Source: Butyrivibrio sp. (GTDB taxonomy: Bacteria > Bacillota > Clostridia > Lachnospirales > Lachnospiraceae). Taken from it: a DNA stretch of 56,732 nt. Below the pieces are notes generated by a model. That model had not been told where the DNA came from, ran no database searches, and saw nothing but the letters and a program-made list of their open reading frames with translations. The translations under genes and the position numbers were made by a program. This document shows, piece after piece, positions 1-9,248 of this stretch. Position 1 is the first letter of the stretch, and every line of letters starts with the position of its first letter. The DNA is taken from contig JAEDHB010000009.1 in assembly GCA_016297265.1 (NCBI GenBank), forward strand, positions 1-56,732. The letters run 5' to 3'.

Positions 1-120
1 CCCCTTATTCCATAAGGGGTTTGAGAGGTGCTTGCACCTCTCTTTGCTCAAAAAAGGTGGTCCCTTTCACCAAATAACTTTCATAGTTATCAAGCAAACA
101 GGGACCACCTTTTGAGCAAA
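1..120. repeat. Cluster of three nested or adjacent hairpins, including the tRNA-Gly terminator
   Basis: Three inverted repeats lie end to end: 1-8 with 12-19 (8 bp), 23-31 with 34-42 (9 bp), and 43-65 with 100-120 (about 21 bp paired, two extra A in the left arm). The last encloses a smaller hairpin, 74-79 with 85-90. Read on the minus strand, the large stem follows the tRNA by 7 bases and its second arm continues into a run of six T, so it can serve as an intrinsic terminator for tRNA-Gly. The two outer hairpins are more than a terminator needs. No open reading frame here is credible. Confidence 0.7.
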
Positions 121-127
121 AAAATAG

Positions 128-199
128 AGCGCGAGACGGGGATCGAACCCGCGACCTTCTCCTTGGCAAGGAGACGCTCCACCACTGAGCCACTCGCGC
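128..199 (-). tRNA. tRNA-Gly, anticodon GCC
   Basis: The minus strand folds as a standard cloverleaf: 7-bp acceptor stem GCGCGAG/CTCGCGC, D stem GCTC/GAGC, anticodon stem TCTCC/GGAGA with 7-base loop TTGCCAA (anticodon GCC, glycine), and a T arm with loop TTCGATC. The discriminator base is U and CCA is not encoded, so CCA would be added after transcription. A consensus promoter lies about 36 bases upstream and a large terminator stem directly downstream, so this looks like a single-gene unit. Confidence 0.95.
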
Positions 200-234
200 A
201 TAAAAATCACTTTTAATTGTCAACCACAAGTGAT

Positions 235-263
235 AATATACTATATGGGAGCTGCATTGTCAA
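235..263 (-). promoter_or_regulatory. Sigma-A promoter for tRNA-Gly
   Basis: On the minus strand a perfect -35 TTGACA (258-263) is followed by a 17-bp spacer and TATATT (235-240, five of six matches). The expected start near 228 leaves a 5' leader of about 30 bases before the tRNA, typical for a stable RNA gene. Confidence 0.8.
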
Positions 264-296
264 GCACTTTTTCAATTTATTTTTTGGAGCAAAATT

Positions 297-1025
297 ATGC
301 AAATAAAATACTATCCGGAACCTGAAAATATTATGGCTGTAAAGGAGCTGATTGCTCAATGCGCATTGACCGATAATATACAATATGATATCTCACCTGA
401 CAATATCGACGAGCCTGATTTCGTCTGCATTGTTGTCCTTAACGAGGATAACTCTGCAAATGCCTTTGCCATCGCATATATCATGGATTCCGAAATTGAA
501 ATAACCGGACTGGTTCATCCCGAATTTCGACGACAGGGGATTTTTTCATCAATAATAGATTCCATCCGTGCAAAATACTTAAAGCCGGTTGTATTATTCG
601 GTAAAAAAAATTACCCAAACTTTAATGAATTCTGCTCTGCTCTGGGATTCAATTCGTTGGAAGAAGAATGTCTAATGAAATATGAAGGACAGCTTCCGCA
701 GGATTTTGAGGAAATGTATTTTGAAACAGAGGGTGATGCCAGCTACACGGCATATTTTTACAATGAAAACGATGAACATGTTGGATATCTGAATGTATCC
801 GAATCGGGAAACTGCTCAACAATACATGATGTCTTCATATTTGATGAGCTGCGTGGTAAGGGATATGGAAAAAGAATGATGCAGACCATTCTGTCCGACA
901 TTGCAAAACGTAATAAATATGCTATTTTGCATGTTTCAAAATCCAACAAAATCGCTTATCATATATATAAAAGCCTGGGGATGAACGAGATTAGCTCGAT
1001 TATATACCGCAAAACCGGAGATTGA
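297..1025 (+). CDS. Tandem-GNAT N-acetyltransferase
   Basis: This 242-residue protein appears to carry two GNAT (acetyl-CoA dependent acyltransferase) folds. The first has the motif-A-like acetyl-CoA loop RRQGIF at about residues 79-84, and the second has RGKGYGKRMM at about 185-194 followed by the usual C-terminal pattern ending in YKSLGM. Both loops fit the Q/R-x-x-G-x-G/A signature, so either half could bind acetyl-CoA. The substrate cannot be told. The start is supported by GGAG seven bases upstream. The stop lies two bases before the next gene's ATG, so the two are probably cotranscribed. Confidence 0.85.
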   Translation: MQIKYYPEPENIMAVKELIAQCALTDNIQYDISPDNIDEPDFVCIVVLNEDNSANAFAIAYIMDSEIEITGLVHPEFRRQGIFSSIIDSIRAKYLKPVVLFGKKNYPNFNEFCSALGFNSLEEECLMKYEGQLPQDFEEMYFETEGDASYTAYFYNENDEHVGYLNVSESGNCSTIHDVFIFDELRGKGYGKRMMQTILSDIAKRNKYAILHVSKSNKIAYHIYKSLGMNEISSIIYRKTGD

Positions 1026-1027
1026 TT

Positions 1028-2167
1028 ATGAAAAATATTTTTTCCCGCAACAATAAAATGGAAATTAAATCGATAAACTACAGAAAGTATATTATTGCAT
1101 TCGCAATAATGACAGGGGCAATCGTACTGCTCAATGTTATGTTCAGAGTGAGCCCGACTTTTTCAACCAACTACTGCCGAACAATATTTGCCAGTGTTTC
1201 CAAAATATTTGGAGCATTCTGGGGACTTTTTCCATTTTCTGTAATAGAGATAATTCTGTACTTATGCGCGGGAATCGTAGCATATTGCATTATCCGGCTG
1301 GTAGTCAGACTGATAAAATATCACCGCAAAAGCAATATCTGTTTTTTTACATATAAGCTCAAACGATATCTGTTAAACCTTGTATGTATTATACTTGCGG
1401 CACTTATTATTTTGACATTGAATGATATATCCCTTTATAACCGACTCAGTTTTTCTGAAGCAGCTGCCATCAATACATCTGCACGCAGCACGGAGGAACT
1501 GATAAAAGTATTTGAGATTCTGAGGAATGATATCAATGAGAATGCCTCCAAGGTTAATCGCAACGAGGACGGCATCTTTACTATTTCTGACACTGACATT
1601 TCAAAGGACACTCCGATAGCAATGAGTACTCTCAAAGAAGATTATCCATTTATGCCGAATTACTATCCGCGTCCGAAGAAAATTCTTTCTTCCAAACTAA
1701 TGTCCCATACAAGGCTTCAGGGAATATATTCACCATACACTCTGGAAGCCAATTACAATAATGATATGCCGGATGCTGAAAAACTGCATACCGCATGTCA
1801 CGAACTGGCACACCTTGCAGGCTTCATTCATGAGGATGAGGCAAATTTCATAGGTTATCTTGCATGTGTAAAATCGGATAATCCTGAATTTGTATATAGC
1901 GGAAGTCTTTCTATAATATCATATTTTTTACCTGAGCTTCGTCGCAATGTAAGCAATGAGCGATATGTGGAGCTTGTGAAAAGCATTGATATCAACGCCC
2001 GCAAAGATATGATATTCATAGATGAATACTGGTCCCGGTTTGATACCAAGGTTGCAAAAGTTTCCGGCAAGATTAACAATGCCTTCATAATATCCAATGG
2101 TGATAAGGAAGGTGAACGACGATACAGTATGGTTGTCGATTTAGTATTGGCACATTATTTGGAGTAA
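1028..2167 (+). CDS. DUF3810-type membrane metallopeptidase-like protein
   Basis: The protein has about 379 residues. Three hydrophobic segments in the first 130 residues suggest membrane anchoring, followed by an extracytoplasmic domain. Residues 258-262 read HELAH, a zinc-metallopeptidase HExxH motif, followed by HEDEAN, in which a third ligand could lie. This arrangement is that of the DUF3810 family, whose substrate is not known to me. I chose the ATG at 1028 over a TTG at 1022 because GGAG at 1017-1020 is spaced correctly for it. It follows the GNAT gene by two bases and ends at a bidirectional terminator. Confidence 0.8.
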   Translation: MKNIFSRNNKMEIKSINYRKYIIAFAIMTGAIVLLNVMFRVSPTFSTNYCRTIFASVSKIFGAFWGLFPFSVIEIILYLCAGIVAYCIIRLVVRLIKYHRKSNICFFTYKLKRYLLNLVCIILAALIILTLNDISLYNRLSFSEAAAINTSARSTEELIKVFEILRNDINENASKVNRNEDGIFTISDTDISKDTPIAMSTLKEDYPFMPNYYPRPKKILSSKLMSHTRLQGIYSPYTLEANYNNDMPDAEKLHTACHELAHLAGFIHEDEANFIGYLACVKSDNPEFVYSGSLSIISYFLPELRRNVSNERYVELVKSIDINARKDMIFIDEYWSRFDTKVAKVSGKINNAFIISNGDKEGERRYSMVVDLVLAHYLE

Positions 2168-2173
2168 AAAACA

Positions 2174-2217
2174 TCGGTCTCCAACTGTCAGCAAATTAAG
2201 CCGACTTCGGAGACCGA
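2174..2217. terminator. Bidirectional terminator between convergent genes
   Basis: A 9-bp perfect stem (2174-2182 with 2209-2217, TCGGTCTCC/GGAGACCGA) is flanked by A-rich sequence on the left and a T-run on the right. It lies between the ends of the DUF3810 gene (+) and the lipid kinase gene (-), and could end transcription in both directions. Confidence 0.75.
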
Positions 2218-2221
2218 CGTT

Positions 2222-3175
2222 TTATTCTTCATTATTTTCTTCAACAATACTTCCTTTATCTTCAATTGCTTTGCTATCTTTCTTACCGCAATTGGAAATT
2301 ATTCGTATGGCATTCTCAATTACAGTGATTTCCACACGCTGATGTGCGTCGCCGTTTTCACCATCCAATGTCCATGTAATTGATTCTTCACTTTCAATCA
2401 GAATCCTATTCGTCTTGAATCTCTCAATCATATTACTCTTCTGACTCTTTGAAAACATACCTGCAACTATCTGTTGCAATTCAATTGGCGTTTTGGGGCT
2501 CTTTACCAGCGTCACCTCAAAAAGTCCGTCATTGAGGTCCACAGTCCTACCGGTAATACCCTTAAAACCTCCCACACGGTCCGTATTGGAAATCATTCCG
2601 AAAATATATTCTCCTGAAAAGGTCATATCGTTACTGGTAACTGTCATATTGTAATTCTTGATTCTCGTAAGACTCTTAATGCTTTCCAGAATATATGCCT
2701 GATGCCCGAGTACATTTTTTACATTCTGAGGTGTGGAATATGACACCTCTGTAAACAGACCGAATGCTGCAATGTAATTGAAATAGCGCCCATTCATTCT
2801 ACCCATATCACAGGATATTATATTGCCTTCGGCAATCACCTCTGCCGCCTTAATCAAATTCTTTGGCAATCCCAATGTTCTGGCATAGTCGTTAGTTGAG
2901 CCGGCAGGAATATAGCCAATCGGAGTTTTTCCGTGAATATGTGTCATTGTTGCAGACAGAATCTCGTTGAGTGTTCCATCGCCGCCACTGCATACGATTA
3001 AATCATATTGTCCGTCTGCCGCACATACTATGTCATATCCATCCAATGCTCTCTGCGTAGGATATATCGTTACAAAATATCCTGCTTTTGTCAATATTTC
3101 TACTATTGTCCCTATTTTTCCTACAATCTGCCCTTTTCCCGAGTGAGGATTATAGACAAAAAGAAGTTTCTTCAT
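2222..3175 (-). CDS. Diacylglycerol/lipid kinase family protein (YegS/DagK-like)
   Basis: The protein has 317 residues. The N-terminus has the NPHSGKG phosphate-binding stretch (residues 9-15), followed by the diagnostic SGGDGTLNE loop near 63-71 and the GSTNDYAR motif near 97-104. These are the catalytic-domain marks of the DAGK/YegS/BmrU family, which phosphorylate lipids (diacylglycerol, undecaprenol or related substrates) using ATP at the membrane surface. The C-terminal beta-sandwich ends with an acidic tail. The exact lipid is not determinable. A second, shorter family member lies at 11990-12841. Confidence 0.88.
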   Translation of the reverse strand: MKKLLFVYNPHSGKGQIVGKIGTIVEILTKAGYFVTIYPTQRALDGYDIVCAADGQYDLIVCSGGDGTLNEILSATMTHIHGKTPIGYIPAGSTNDYARTLGLPKNLIKAAEVIAEGNIISCDMGRMNGRYFNYIAAFGLFTEVSYSTPQNVKNVLGHQAYILESIKSLTRIKNYNMTVTSNDMTFSGEYIFGMISNTDRVGGFKGITGRTVDLNDGLFEVTLVKSPKTPIELQQIVAGMFSKSQKSNMIERFKTNRILIESEESITWTLDGENGDAHQRVEITVIENAIRIISNCGKKDSKAIEDKGSIVEENNEE

Positions 3176-3245
3176 TAATATTACCCACCTGTATTCTTAA
3201 ATAATTAGCACTAATTCTAGCACTAAAAAGCCACAAATTCAACCA

Positions 3246-4850
3246 CTATCGTTCCCATTTATCACAAAGCGAATTAATCTGATCCGCAAACTTGGCCAAA
3301 TCCTTATTGGCACCACCCTCATTATGTTTGATTACAGAAATAAGGCGCTTGCCGGCTGCCATAAGCCGTTCAAATACATCGGAAGCTTTTCTGTTCGGAT
3401 TAACGGTAACTCTTGGTATTTTATTCTTAACACCTTCCACAAGGCACTTATTAGTGGCCAGATCGTACACTGCCCCTGAATAAGGCGCTACACTGTTAAG
3501 TCCCAGTTCATCATGAACACATTTGGCAAAATCATCGCATACAGTATCCTCACCATGCACAACAAAGACTCTCTGTGGTTTCTTTTCGTATGCACCTATC
3601 CACTTTAACAGACCTGCTTTGTCAGCATGACCGCTCACGCCCTCAAGTTTGACTATCTTAGCTTCAACATCGATGGTTTCACCAAAAAGTTTTACTTCCG
3701 TCATTCCGTCAAGAAGCGCACGTCCCAGAGTTCCCCCAGCCTGGTATCCAACAAATACAATTGTACTGTCCTTTCTCCAAAGATTGTGTTTGAGATGATG
3801 TCTGATTCTGCCGGCCTCACACATTCCCGACGCAGAAATGATTACCTTTGGCTTACTGTCAAAGTTAATTGCCTTTGATTCATTACTGGTTACTGCCAAT
3901 GTAAGTCCTTTAAAGTGCAGAGGATTGATTCCTCTCTCTACAAGATTCATGGACTCTTCGTCAAAACAACATTCCTTGTTCTTATTGAATACCTGCGTTG
4001 CCTCAATAGCCAGCGGACTGTCAACATATACCTGAAAATCATCATGATTCTTAATAAGATTCTCCTCTTTGATTTTACGATAGTAAAACAGCATCTCCTG
4101 AGTTCTTCCGACAGCAAATGCCGGGATTACTACATTTCCGCCTCTGTCAAAAGTCTCCTGGGTTATCTTGGCAAGTTCCTGCACATAATCAACCTCGGCG
4201 TTATGATATCTGTCACCATATGTGGATTCCATAACTACATAATCTGCCTCGGTAATATATTTCGGATTTTTGATAATTGGTCTGTCAATATTACCGATAT
4301 CCCCTGAAAATACTATTTTCTTATTGTGAGGGCCTTCACTAATCCACAATTCAATACTTGAAGAGCCTAACAAATGTCCTGCATCGGAAAATCTCATCGT
4401 GATTCCGTCACAGAGCTGGATTTTTTCCTCATAATAACATGGTACAAAATGCTCACTTACTCCCAACGCATCATCAATATCATAGAGAGGAACATATTCT
4501 TCCTTGCCTGCTCTCTTTGCTTTACGATTCTTCCATTCTGCTTCAGCCATCTGAATATGTGCTGAATCCTTGAGCATTATTTTACTCAGGTCGACCGTGG
4601 CTTCCGTTGCAAAAATCTGGCCTCTGAAGCCTCTTGCATACATCAATGGCAATAAGCCCGAATGATCAATATGGGCATGTGTAAGAAGTACATAATCTAT
4701 GTCCGGTATGTTGACCGGCAGTTCCTGATTCTCGTATATATCGAGACCCTGTTCCATTCCGCAGTCTATGAGAATATTCTTGTCACATGCAGTAATTACG
4801 TGACAGCTTCCTGTAACCTCATGATCCGCTCCGATAAATGTTATTTTCAT
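3246..4850 (-). CDS. Metallo-beta-lactamase/beta-CASP/RMMBL RNase-like hydrolase
   Basis: The protein has 534 residues. The order is a metallo-beta-lactamase domain with THAHIDHSG near residue 57, a beta-CASP insertion, and a C-terminal RMMBL segment around VSGHADKAGL. This architecture is that of the CPSF73-like bacterial beta-CASP nucleases and is shorter than RNase J (about 555). The zinc-binding HxHxDH is intact, so it is likely a two-zinc RNase or a related phosphodiesterase. The ATG at 4850 is preferred to a GTG nine bases upstream because GGGGTG lies six bases before it. The last 60 residues past RMMBL are basic and of unknown role. Confidence 0.85.
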   Translation of the reverse strand: MKITFIGADHEVTGSCHVITACDKNILIDCGMEQGLDIYENQELPVNIPDIDYVLLTHAHIDHSGLLPLMYARGFRGQIFATEATVDLSKIMLKDSAHIQMAEAEWKNRKAKRAGKEEYVPLYDIDDALGVSEHFVPCYYEEKIQLCDGITMRFSDAGHLLGSSSIELWISEGPHNKKIVFSGDIGNIDRPIIKNPKYITEADYVVMESTYGDRYHNAEVDYVQELAKITQETFDRGGNVVIPAFAVGRTQEMLFYYRKIKEENLIKNHDDFQVYVDSPLAIEATQVFNKNKECCFDEESMNLVERGINPLHFKGLTLAVTSNESKAINFDSKPKVIISASGMCEAGRIRHHLKHNLWRKDSTIVFVGYQAGGTLGRALLDGMTEVKLFGETIDVEAKIVKLEGVSGHADKAGLLKWIGAYEKKPQRVFVVHGEDTVCDDFAKCVHDELGLNSVAPYSGAVYDLATNKCLVEGVKNKIPRVTVNPNRKASDVFERLMAAGKRLISVIKHNEGGANKDLAKFADQINSLCDKWER

Positions 4851-4875
4851 GATTGACACCCCATTTCAAACAGAA

Positions 4876-4897
4876 TACAGTCAGTCGGATGACTGTA
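4876..4897. promoter_or_regulatory. Perfect 8-bp inverted repeat upstream of the beta-CASP gene
   Basis: TACAGTCA and TGACTGTA are separated by six bases, about 26 bases upstream of the ATG at 4850. It could be a repressor operator or a leader hairpin. There is no T-run on either side, so it is unlikely to be a terminator. Confidence 0.4.
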
Positions 4898-4938
4898 CAA
4901 ATTATAATCTTATTCTACCATATTTTCATAAAAAGGAA

Positions 4939-4968
4939 TAGACAATTTGTATTATTATGAAGTATTAT
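4939..4968 (+). promoter_or_regulatory. Possible sigma-A promoter for the PAP2 gene
   Basis: TAGACA (4939-4944) and TATTAT (4963-4968) are separated by 18 bp and lie 32 bp before the start codon of the PAP2 gene. The surroundings are very AT-rich, so chance matches are likely and support is moderate. Confidence 0.4.
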
Positions 4969-4999
4969 ATTATTACACTTATTCAGAAAGGGAATAGTT

Positions 5000-5887
5000 A
5001 TGGATTTTTTGTATAATCTACAGCAGATAAGGAATCCAGTGTTAGATGAAATTTTTTCTTTCTTCACCTTGTTTGGCGAGGAATTGCTGGTAATCGGCGT
5101 CTTGTGTCTTACTTACTGGTGTATTAATAAGAAACTTGCGTACAAGGTCTGCTTCACATATTTCATATCCGGGCTTATGGTTCAGGGACTTAAGGTCGGA
5201 TGCAGAATCGAAAGACCATGGGTACGTGACAACAGACTTACCATTGTTGAAAGCGCAAGGGATACGGCAACCGGTTATTCCTTCCCAAGCGGGCATACCC
5301 AGGGATGTACAGGACTTTTCAGCATTCTTTCTTTTCATATTAAGAGAGCCGCCGGATATGTTATCTCATTTACGATTATTGCACTTTTAATTTTCTCCAG
5401 AATGTATCTCGGATGTCATTCACCGGCTGATGTTTTTACTTCATTCGGAATAACTCTTGTGGTAGCTCTTGCGGTAAATTATGCTTTTGACAATTTAACT
5501 TCAAGCAGGCTCACGGATATTCTTGTTTTTGTAGCGATTGAGCTCATTTCAATGGGACTAATTGTTTTTTCATATTACAATGTTGTCAACGGCAAGACCA
5601 CTGAGGTGCTTACGATGGATGCTTTCAAGTCCGCCGGAGCAGGTATCGGCTTTGGAATAGGCTGGTTTATTGAGAAAAGATATATAGATTACAATCCAAA
5701 TAATACAAGTTCCATATGGTTGCAATTATTGAAATTCATTATTGGAATTGGCACTGCTCTCCTTTTGAAATCAGGTCCTAAGATAATTTTCGGAGACATT
5801 CTTGTGGTTAATATTATTCGATATGCAGTTGCAGTTATCTGGATTGTTGCAGGATATCCTGCACTTATCAAAAAGTTTACACGCTGA
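5000..5887 (+). CDS. PAP2-family membrane phosphatase
   Basis: This 295-residue, mostly hydrophobic protein has the three catalytic motifs of type-2 phosphatidic acid phosphatases in order: KVGCRIERPW, then YSFPSGHTQG (nucleophile histidine assistance in PSGH), then SRMYLGCHSPADV. Such enzymes dephosphorylate lipid phosphates such as phosphatidic acid, phosphatidylglycerophosphate or undecaprenyl pyrophosphate at the membrane. About eight hydrophobic segments follow the usual plan with a long helical C-terminal extension. GGGAATAG precedes the ATG. Its last 11 bases overlap the end of the convergent YigZ gene, so no terminator separates them. Confidence 0.88.
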   Translation: MDFLYNLQQIRNPVLDEIFSFFTLFGEELLVIGVLCLTYWCINKKLAYKVCFTYFISGLMVQGLKVGCRIERPWVRDNRLTIVESARDTATGYSFPSGHTQGCTGLFSILSFHIKRAAGYVISFTIIALLIFSRMYLGCHSPADVFTSFGITLVVALAVNYAFDNLTSSRLTDILVFVAIELISMGLIVFSYYNVVNGKTTEVLTMDAFKSAGAGIGFGIGWFIEKRYIDYNPNNTSSIWLQLLKFIIGIGTALLLKSGPKIIFGDILVVNIIRYAVAVIWIVAGYPALIKKFTR

Positions 5888-6506
5888 TTTCAATCGGCAG
5901 GTCGCATTCCTTTTCAATGATTGCCCTGCCGTTTGTTATCTCTGTTATCTGACGGCAGAATTCTTCCCCCGATTCTTTTTTTATCAGGATTGAAATAATT
6001 ACTTTGTCCGTATATTCCGTGTCGGTAATTTCAGCATCACTCTTTTCAACTGCGTATTGTATTTTGCTGATGCTATTGTAATCCGTGGTAACAAGATATT
6101 TTACACCCTCCACCAGAACTGCAAGCTCGCTGTTTTCCAATGCTTCCTTCGCTGACTGGGTATAGGCTCTGACCAGACCTCCCGTTCCCAGAAGAGTTCC
6201 TCCGAAATACCTTGTTACAACCAGCAGGCAGTTGTGAACGCCTGCATTGCATATCACCTCAAGAATCGGCTTGCCCGCTGTTCCTGACGGTTCCCTGTCA
6301 TCACTGCAACGGGTGGTCTCGTTATTTTCCCCGATTACAAATGCGTAACAATTATGTCTTGCATCCCAGTATTTTTTCCTTATTTCTTCTATGTAAGCAG
6401 ATGCTTCCGCCTCCGAATTTACAGAAAAAACCTTCCCGAGAAATCTGGATTTTTTCTCCTCGTATTCGCTTTCTCCGCCTTTTTTTACAATAATATGCTC
6501 TGACAT
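5877..6506 (-). CDS. YigZ/IMPACT family protein (UPF0029)
   Basis: The protein has 209 residues. The N-terminal IMPACT domain contains the family stretch DAR-HNCYAFVIG near residues 48-60 and DDREPSGTAGKPILE near 69-83, followed by VTRYFGGTLLGTGGLVRAY. The C-terminal half is a ferredoxin-like DUF1949 segment. Members of this family are linked to regulation of translation and to elongation-factor-like RNA binding, but a bacterial biochemical role is not settled. The start is not supported by a strong ribosome binding site but matches the usual family N-terminus. Confidence 0.88.
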   Translation of the reverse strand: MSEHIIVKKGGESEYEEKKSRFLGKVFSVNSEAEASAYIEEIRKKYWDARHNCYAFVIGENNETTRCSDDREPSGTAGKPILEVICNAGVHNCLLVVTRYFGGTLLGTGGLVRAYTQSAKEALENSELAVLVEGVKYLVTTDYNSISKIQYAVEKSDAEITDTEYTDKVIISILIKKESGEEFCRQITEITNGRAIIEKECDLPIEISV

Positions 6507-6602
6507 AACTGCTGCTCCTGTACCAGATATTTTATATTATTATGTATCACTCCGCATGGTTTGGCAAATACTTTTTACATAGTAATTTCACAATTGCCAT
6601 TC

Positions 6603-6631
6603 TTGAATTGGCACTGTTTTTTTGATATAAT
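6603..6631 (+). promoter_or_regulatory. Sigma-A promoter for the PBP gene
   Basis: TTGAAT (6603-6608) and a perfect TATAAT (6626-6631) are separated by 17 bp. The start codon is 43 bases downstream of the -10 box and is preceded by GGGAGGAG. Confidence 0.7.
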
Positions 6632-6673
6632 AATATCCTGATTTGAGCATCCTATATATTCGGGAGGAGTTAT

Positions 6674-9190
6674 ATGAACTACAGTTCAAACGGAATTAAG
6701 AAAAAACTTAATGAAATACGTTCTCATAAGTCCAAAATAGAAATGACCGTACTTGTATATGTTTTCAAAGGATTTATTCTTTTGTGCTTATTCGGTTCGG
6801 TTGCTCTTTGTTGTCTGGGCGCCGGCTCACTCAGAGCCATAATTGACACAGCACCAAAGATTACGCTGAATGATGTTACCCCATCACAGTACAAGACCAC
6901 CATATATGATTCAGCGGGCAAACCAATCGAGACACTTGTTGCCTCCGGTGCCAACCGTATATATGCAACCATTGACGAAATACCGGTGGACCTTCAACAC
7001 GCTTTTATCGCCATCGAGGATGAGCGTTTCTATCAGCACAACGGTATTGATGCAAAGGGTATTATGAGAGCCGCCTATATCGGTATCTCAAGCGGTTTCA
7101 ATTTTACACAGGGCGCAAGTACCCTTACACAGCAGCTTATAAAGAACAGTGTTTTTTCGGTAGAAAATGAAAACAGTCTGGGAGACAGACTTAAGCGTAA
7201 AATTCAGGAGCAGTACCTGGCAGTCAATCTGGAAAAAGATGTCAATGATAAGCAGCTTATTTTGGAAAATTATCTCAATATAATCAACCTTGGCAACAAT
7301 AACCTTGGTGTGCAGTCTGCAGCAAGAAATTATTTTAATAAGGATGTTTCACAGTTGAATATTTCGGAATGTGCAGTAATCGCAGCTATTACGCAGAATC
7401 CGTCCTACTACAACCCTGTAAGATATCCTGAGCATAACAAGGAACGTCGCCAGCTTGTTCTTGACAACATGTTGGAGCAGAATTACATCACAAAAGAGCA
7501 GCATGAAGAAGCTGTTGCGGATGATGTATATGCCCGTATCCAGAATGTTCACAACAGTAAAGGTTCAAGTGTATATTCATACTACACGGATGCCCTGATT
7601 CCTGAAATTATGGATGACCTTATGACCCAAAAGGGATATTCCTATACACAGGCATACAACCTCGTATATCGCGGTGGGCTTTCCATCTATTCCTGTGAGG
7701 ATTCCAAGCTCCAGAAATATGCAGAAAGTCTGGTTAATGATCCGGAACGTTGGAATAATGAATATGAAATTTTAGTATCCTACCATTTCCAAATCAGAGA
7801 TGATCACGGAACGCTTTCATCCTATAATGAAAATGGTATGCTTGAATATATGAAGAAAACAAAAGGCGATAGCGCAAGTCTTATTTTCACCTCAGACGAG
7901 GCGGCTGATGAGGCCTGCGAGAAATACAAGAACTATGTTCTGAAAAAAACCGGTGGTACTGTCGTTGAAGGCAGCGAAAAGAAAAATTATGCTTTACAAC
8001 CTCAAATATCAATGGTTGTTACCGAACATGGAACCGGAATGGTAAGGGTCATCATCGGAGGCCGAGGCGATAAAGAAGAAAGTATGGCCCTCAACCGTGC
8101 AACAAGCTCACTCAGACAGCCGGGTTCAACCATCAAACCAATTGGCGTATACGGTCCGGCACTTGACTCATGCGGATTAAATCTGGCTACCGTATTTGAT
8201 GATGCACCATTTTATTATGACAACGGGCAGCTGGTTAACAATTACGATTTCCGATTTAAAGGATATCTGACAATTCGTCAGTCCCTTGCGGAATCCCGTA
8301 ACATCGGTGCTTTGAAAACGCTTCAGACCATCGGTATTAATACTGCAATAAGCTACCTTGAAAACCTTGGTATTTCAACTCTTACTGAAAAGGACTATTA
8401 CCTGCCGCTTGCATTGGGAACATGCAATGCCACTAATCTTGAGATGAATGCAGCATATTGTGCGATAGCCAACAAGGGGCAATATATCAAACCAAGGCTT
8501 TATACCAAGGTGGTGGACCATGACGGAAATATCATTCTGGACAATACGGTCCCTGAGACAAAGCAGGTTTTCAAAGAAACCACTGCATACCTTATTTCCA
8601 GTGCAATGCATTCAGTTACCACCATCGGTGCATTAAAGAATCAGGATTTTGGTGATATGTATGTATGTGCCAAAACCGGTACAACACAGAACGATTACGA
8701 TAAATGGGGAATTGGTTTCTCAGCGAAATGTACTGTATCAATCTGGTCCGGCTACGACCTTAACAAAGTATATAACCATTCAAAATATGGTACTCCATAC
8801 TGGTCTATGTGGCGAAACGTACTTATTAAAGCTAACGAAGGGGCTGACTGCAGCGAACCGGAACCACCTGCAGGAATTGTAAAATGCACCATTTGTAAGG
8901 ATTCAGGGCTCCTTGCTGTCGACGGTCTTTGCAATGCCGACCCACGAGGCGACCGTGTTACAACAGAATATTTTGCGGAAGGACAGCAGCCTACTTCAGC
9001 CTGCAAAGTCCACACTAAGGTAAAAATCTGTAACTCAACTCATCTGGTTGCAGGCGAGGGATGTCCTCATTCAAAATCAACCGTGATAAGAATTATTAAG
9101 GATAAACCGAGCTACAATACCAAAAAATTCGATGTTGAAGATTCTTACCTTGCAATCACAAAAGAAGAATTAAACAACAAATGTAACTAA
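6674..9190 (+). CDS. Class A penicillin-binding protein (PBP1A type)
   Basis: The protein has 838 residues and builds peptidoglycan outside the membrane. A short cytoplasmic part and one membrane helix (about residues 25-50) precede a family 51 glycosyltransferase domain with the IEDERFYQHNGID motif near 115 and QGASTLTQQLIKN near 152. The transpeptidase domain has the nucleophile motif STIK near 486, SRN near 540 and KTGT near 667. A C-terminal extension of about 100 residues carries several cysteine pairs (CTICKDSG, CKVH, CPHS), unusual against plain PBP1A and typical of some clostridial members. It is transcribed alone between its own promoter and a terminator. Confidence 0.93.
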   Translation: MNYSSNGIKKKLNEIRSHKSKIEMTVLVYVFKGFILLCLFGSVALCCLGAGSLRAIIDTAPKITLNDVTPSQYKTTIYDSAGKPIETLVASGANRIYATIDEIPVDLQHAFIAIEDERFYQHNGIDAKGIMRAAYIGISSGFNFTQGASTLTQQLIKNSVFSVENENSLGDRLKRKIQEQYLAVNLEKDVNDKQLILENYLNIINLGNNNLGVQSAARNYFNKDVSQLNISECAVIAAITQNPSYYNPVRYPEHNKERRQLVLDNMLEQNYITKEQHEEAVADDVYARIQNVHNSKGSSVYSYYTDALIPEIMDDLMTQKGYSYTQAYNLVYRGGLSIYSCEDSKLQKYAESLVNDPERWNNEYEILVSYHFQIRDDHGTLSSYNENGMLEYMKKTKGDSASLIFTSDEAADEACEKYKNYVLKKTGGTVVEGSEKKNYALQPQISMVVTEHGTGMVRVIIGGRGDKEESMALNRATSSLRQPGSTIKPIGVYGPALDSCGLNLATVFDDAPFYYDNGQLVNNYDFRFKGYLTIRQSLAESRNIGALKTLQTIGINTAISYLENLGISTLTEKDYYLPLALGTCNATNLEMNAAYCAIANKGQYIKPRLYTKVVDHDGNIILDNTVPETKQVFKETTAYLISSAMHSVTTIGALKNQDFGDMYVCAKTGTTQNDYDKWGIGFSAKCTVSIWSGYDLNKVYNHSKYGTPYWSMWRNVLIKANEGADCSEPEPPAGIVKCTICKDSGLLAVDGLCNADPRGDRVTTEYFAEGQQPTSACKVHTKVKICNSTHLVAGEGCPHSKSTVIRIIKDKPSYNTKKFDVEDSYLAITKEELNNKCN

Positions 9191-9212
9191 TGTCCATAAC
9201 AATGGATTGAAA

Positions 9213-9246
9213 AAAGAGGAAGGGCAACAACTTGTCCTTCCTCTTT
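9213..9246. terminator. Bidirectional terminator after the PBP gene
   Basis: An 11-bp perfect stem (9213-9223 with 9236-9246, AAAGAGGAAGG/CCTTCCTCTTT) carries A residues on the left and T residues on the right. It ends the PBP transcript on the plus strand and the ilvE transcript on the minus strand. Confidence 0.8.
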
Positions 9247-9248
9247 AA

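Noticed and set aside
5..216. Open frames on both strands across the tRNA-Gly region
   Set aside because: They are antisense or sense readings of the tRNA and the hairpins, with no ribosome binding site of note.
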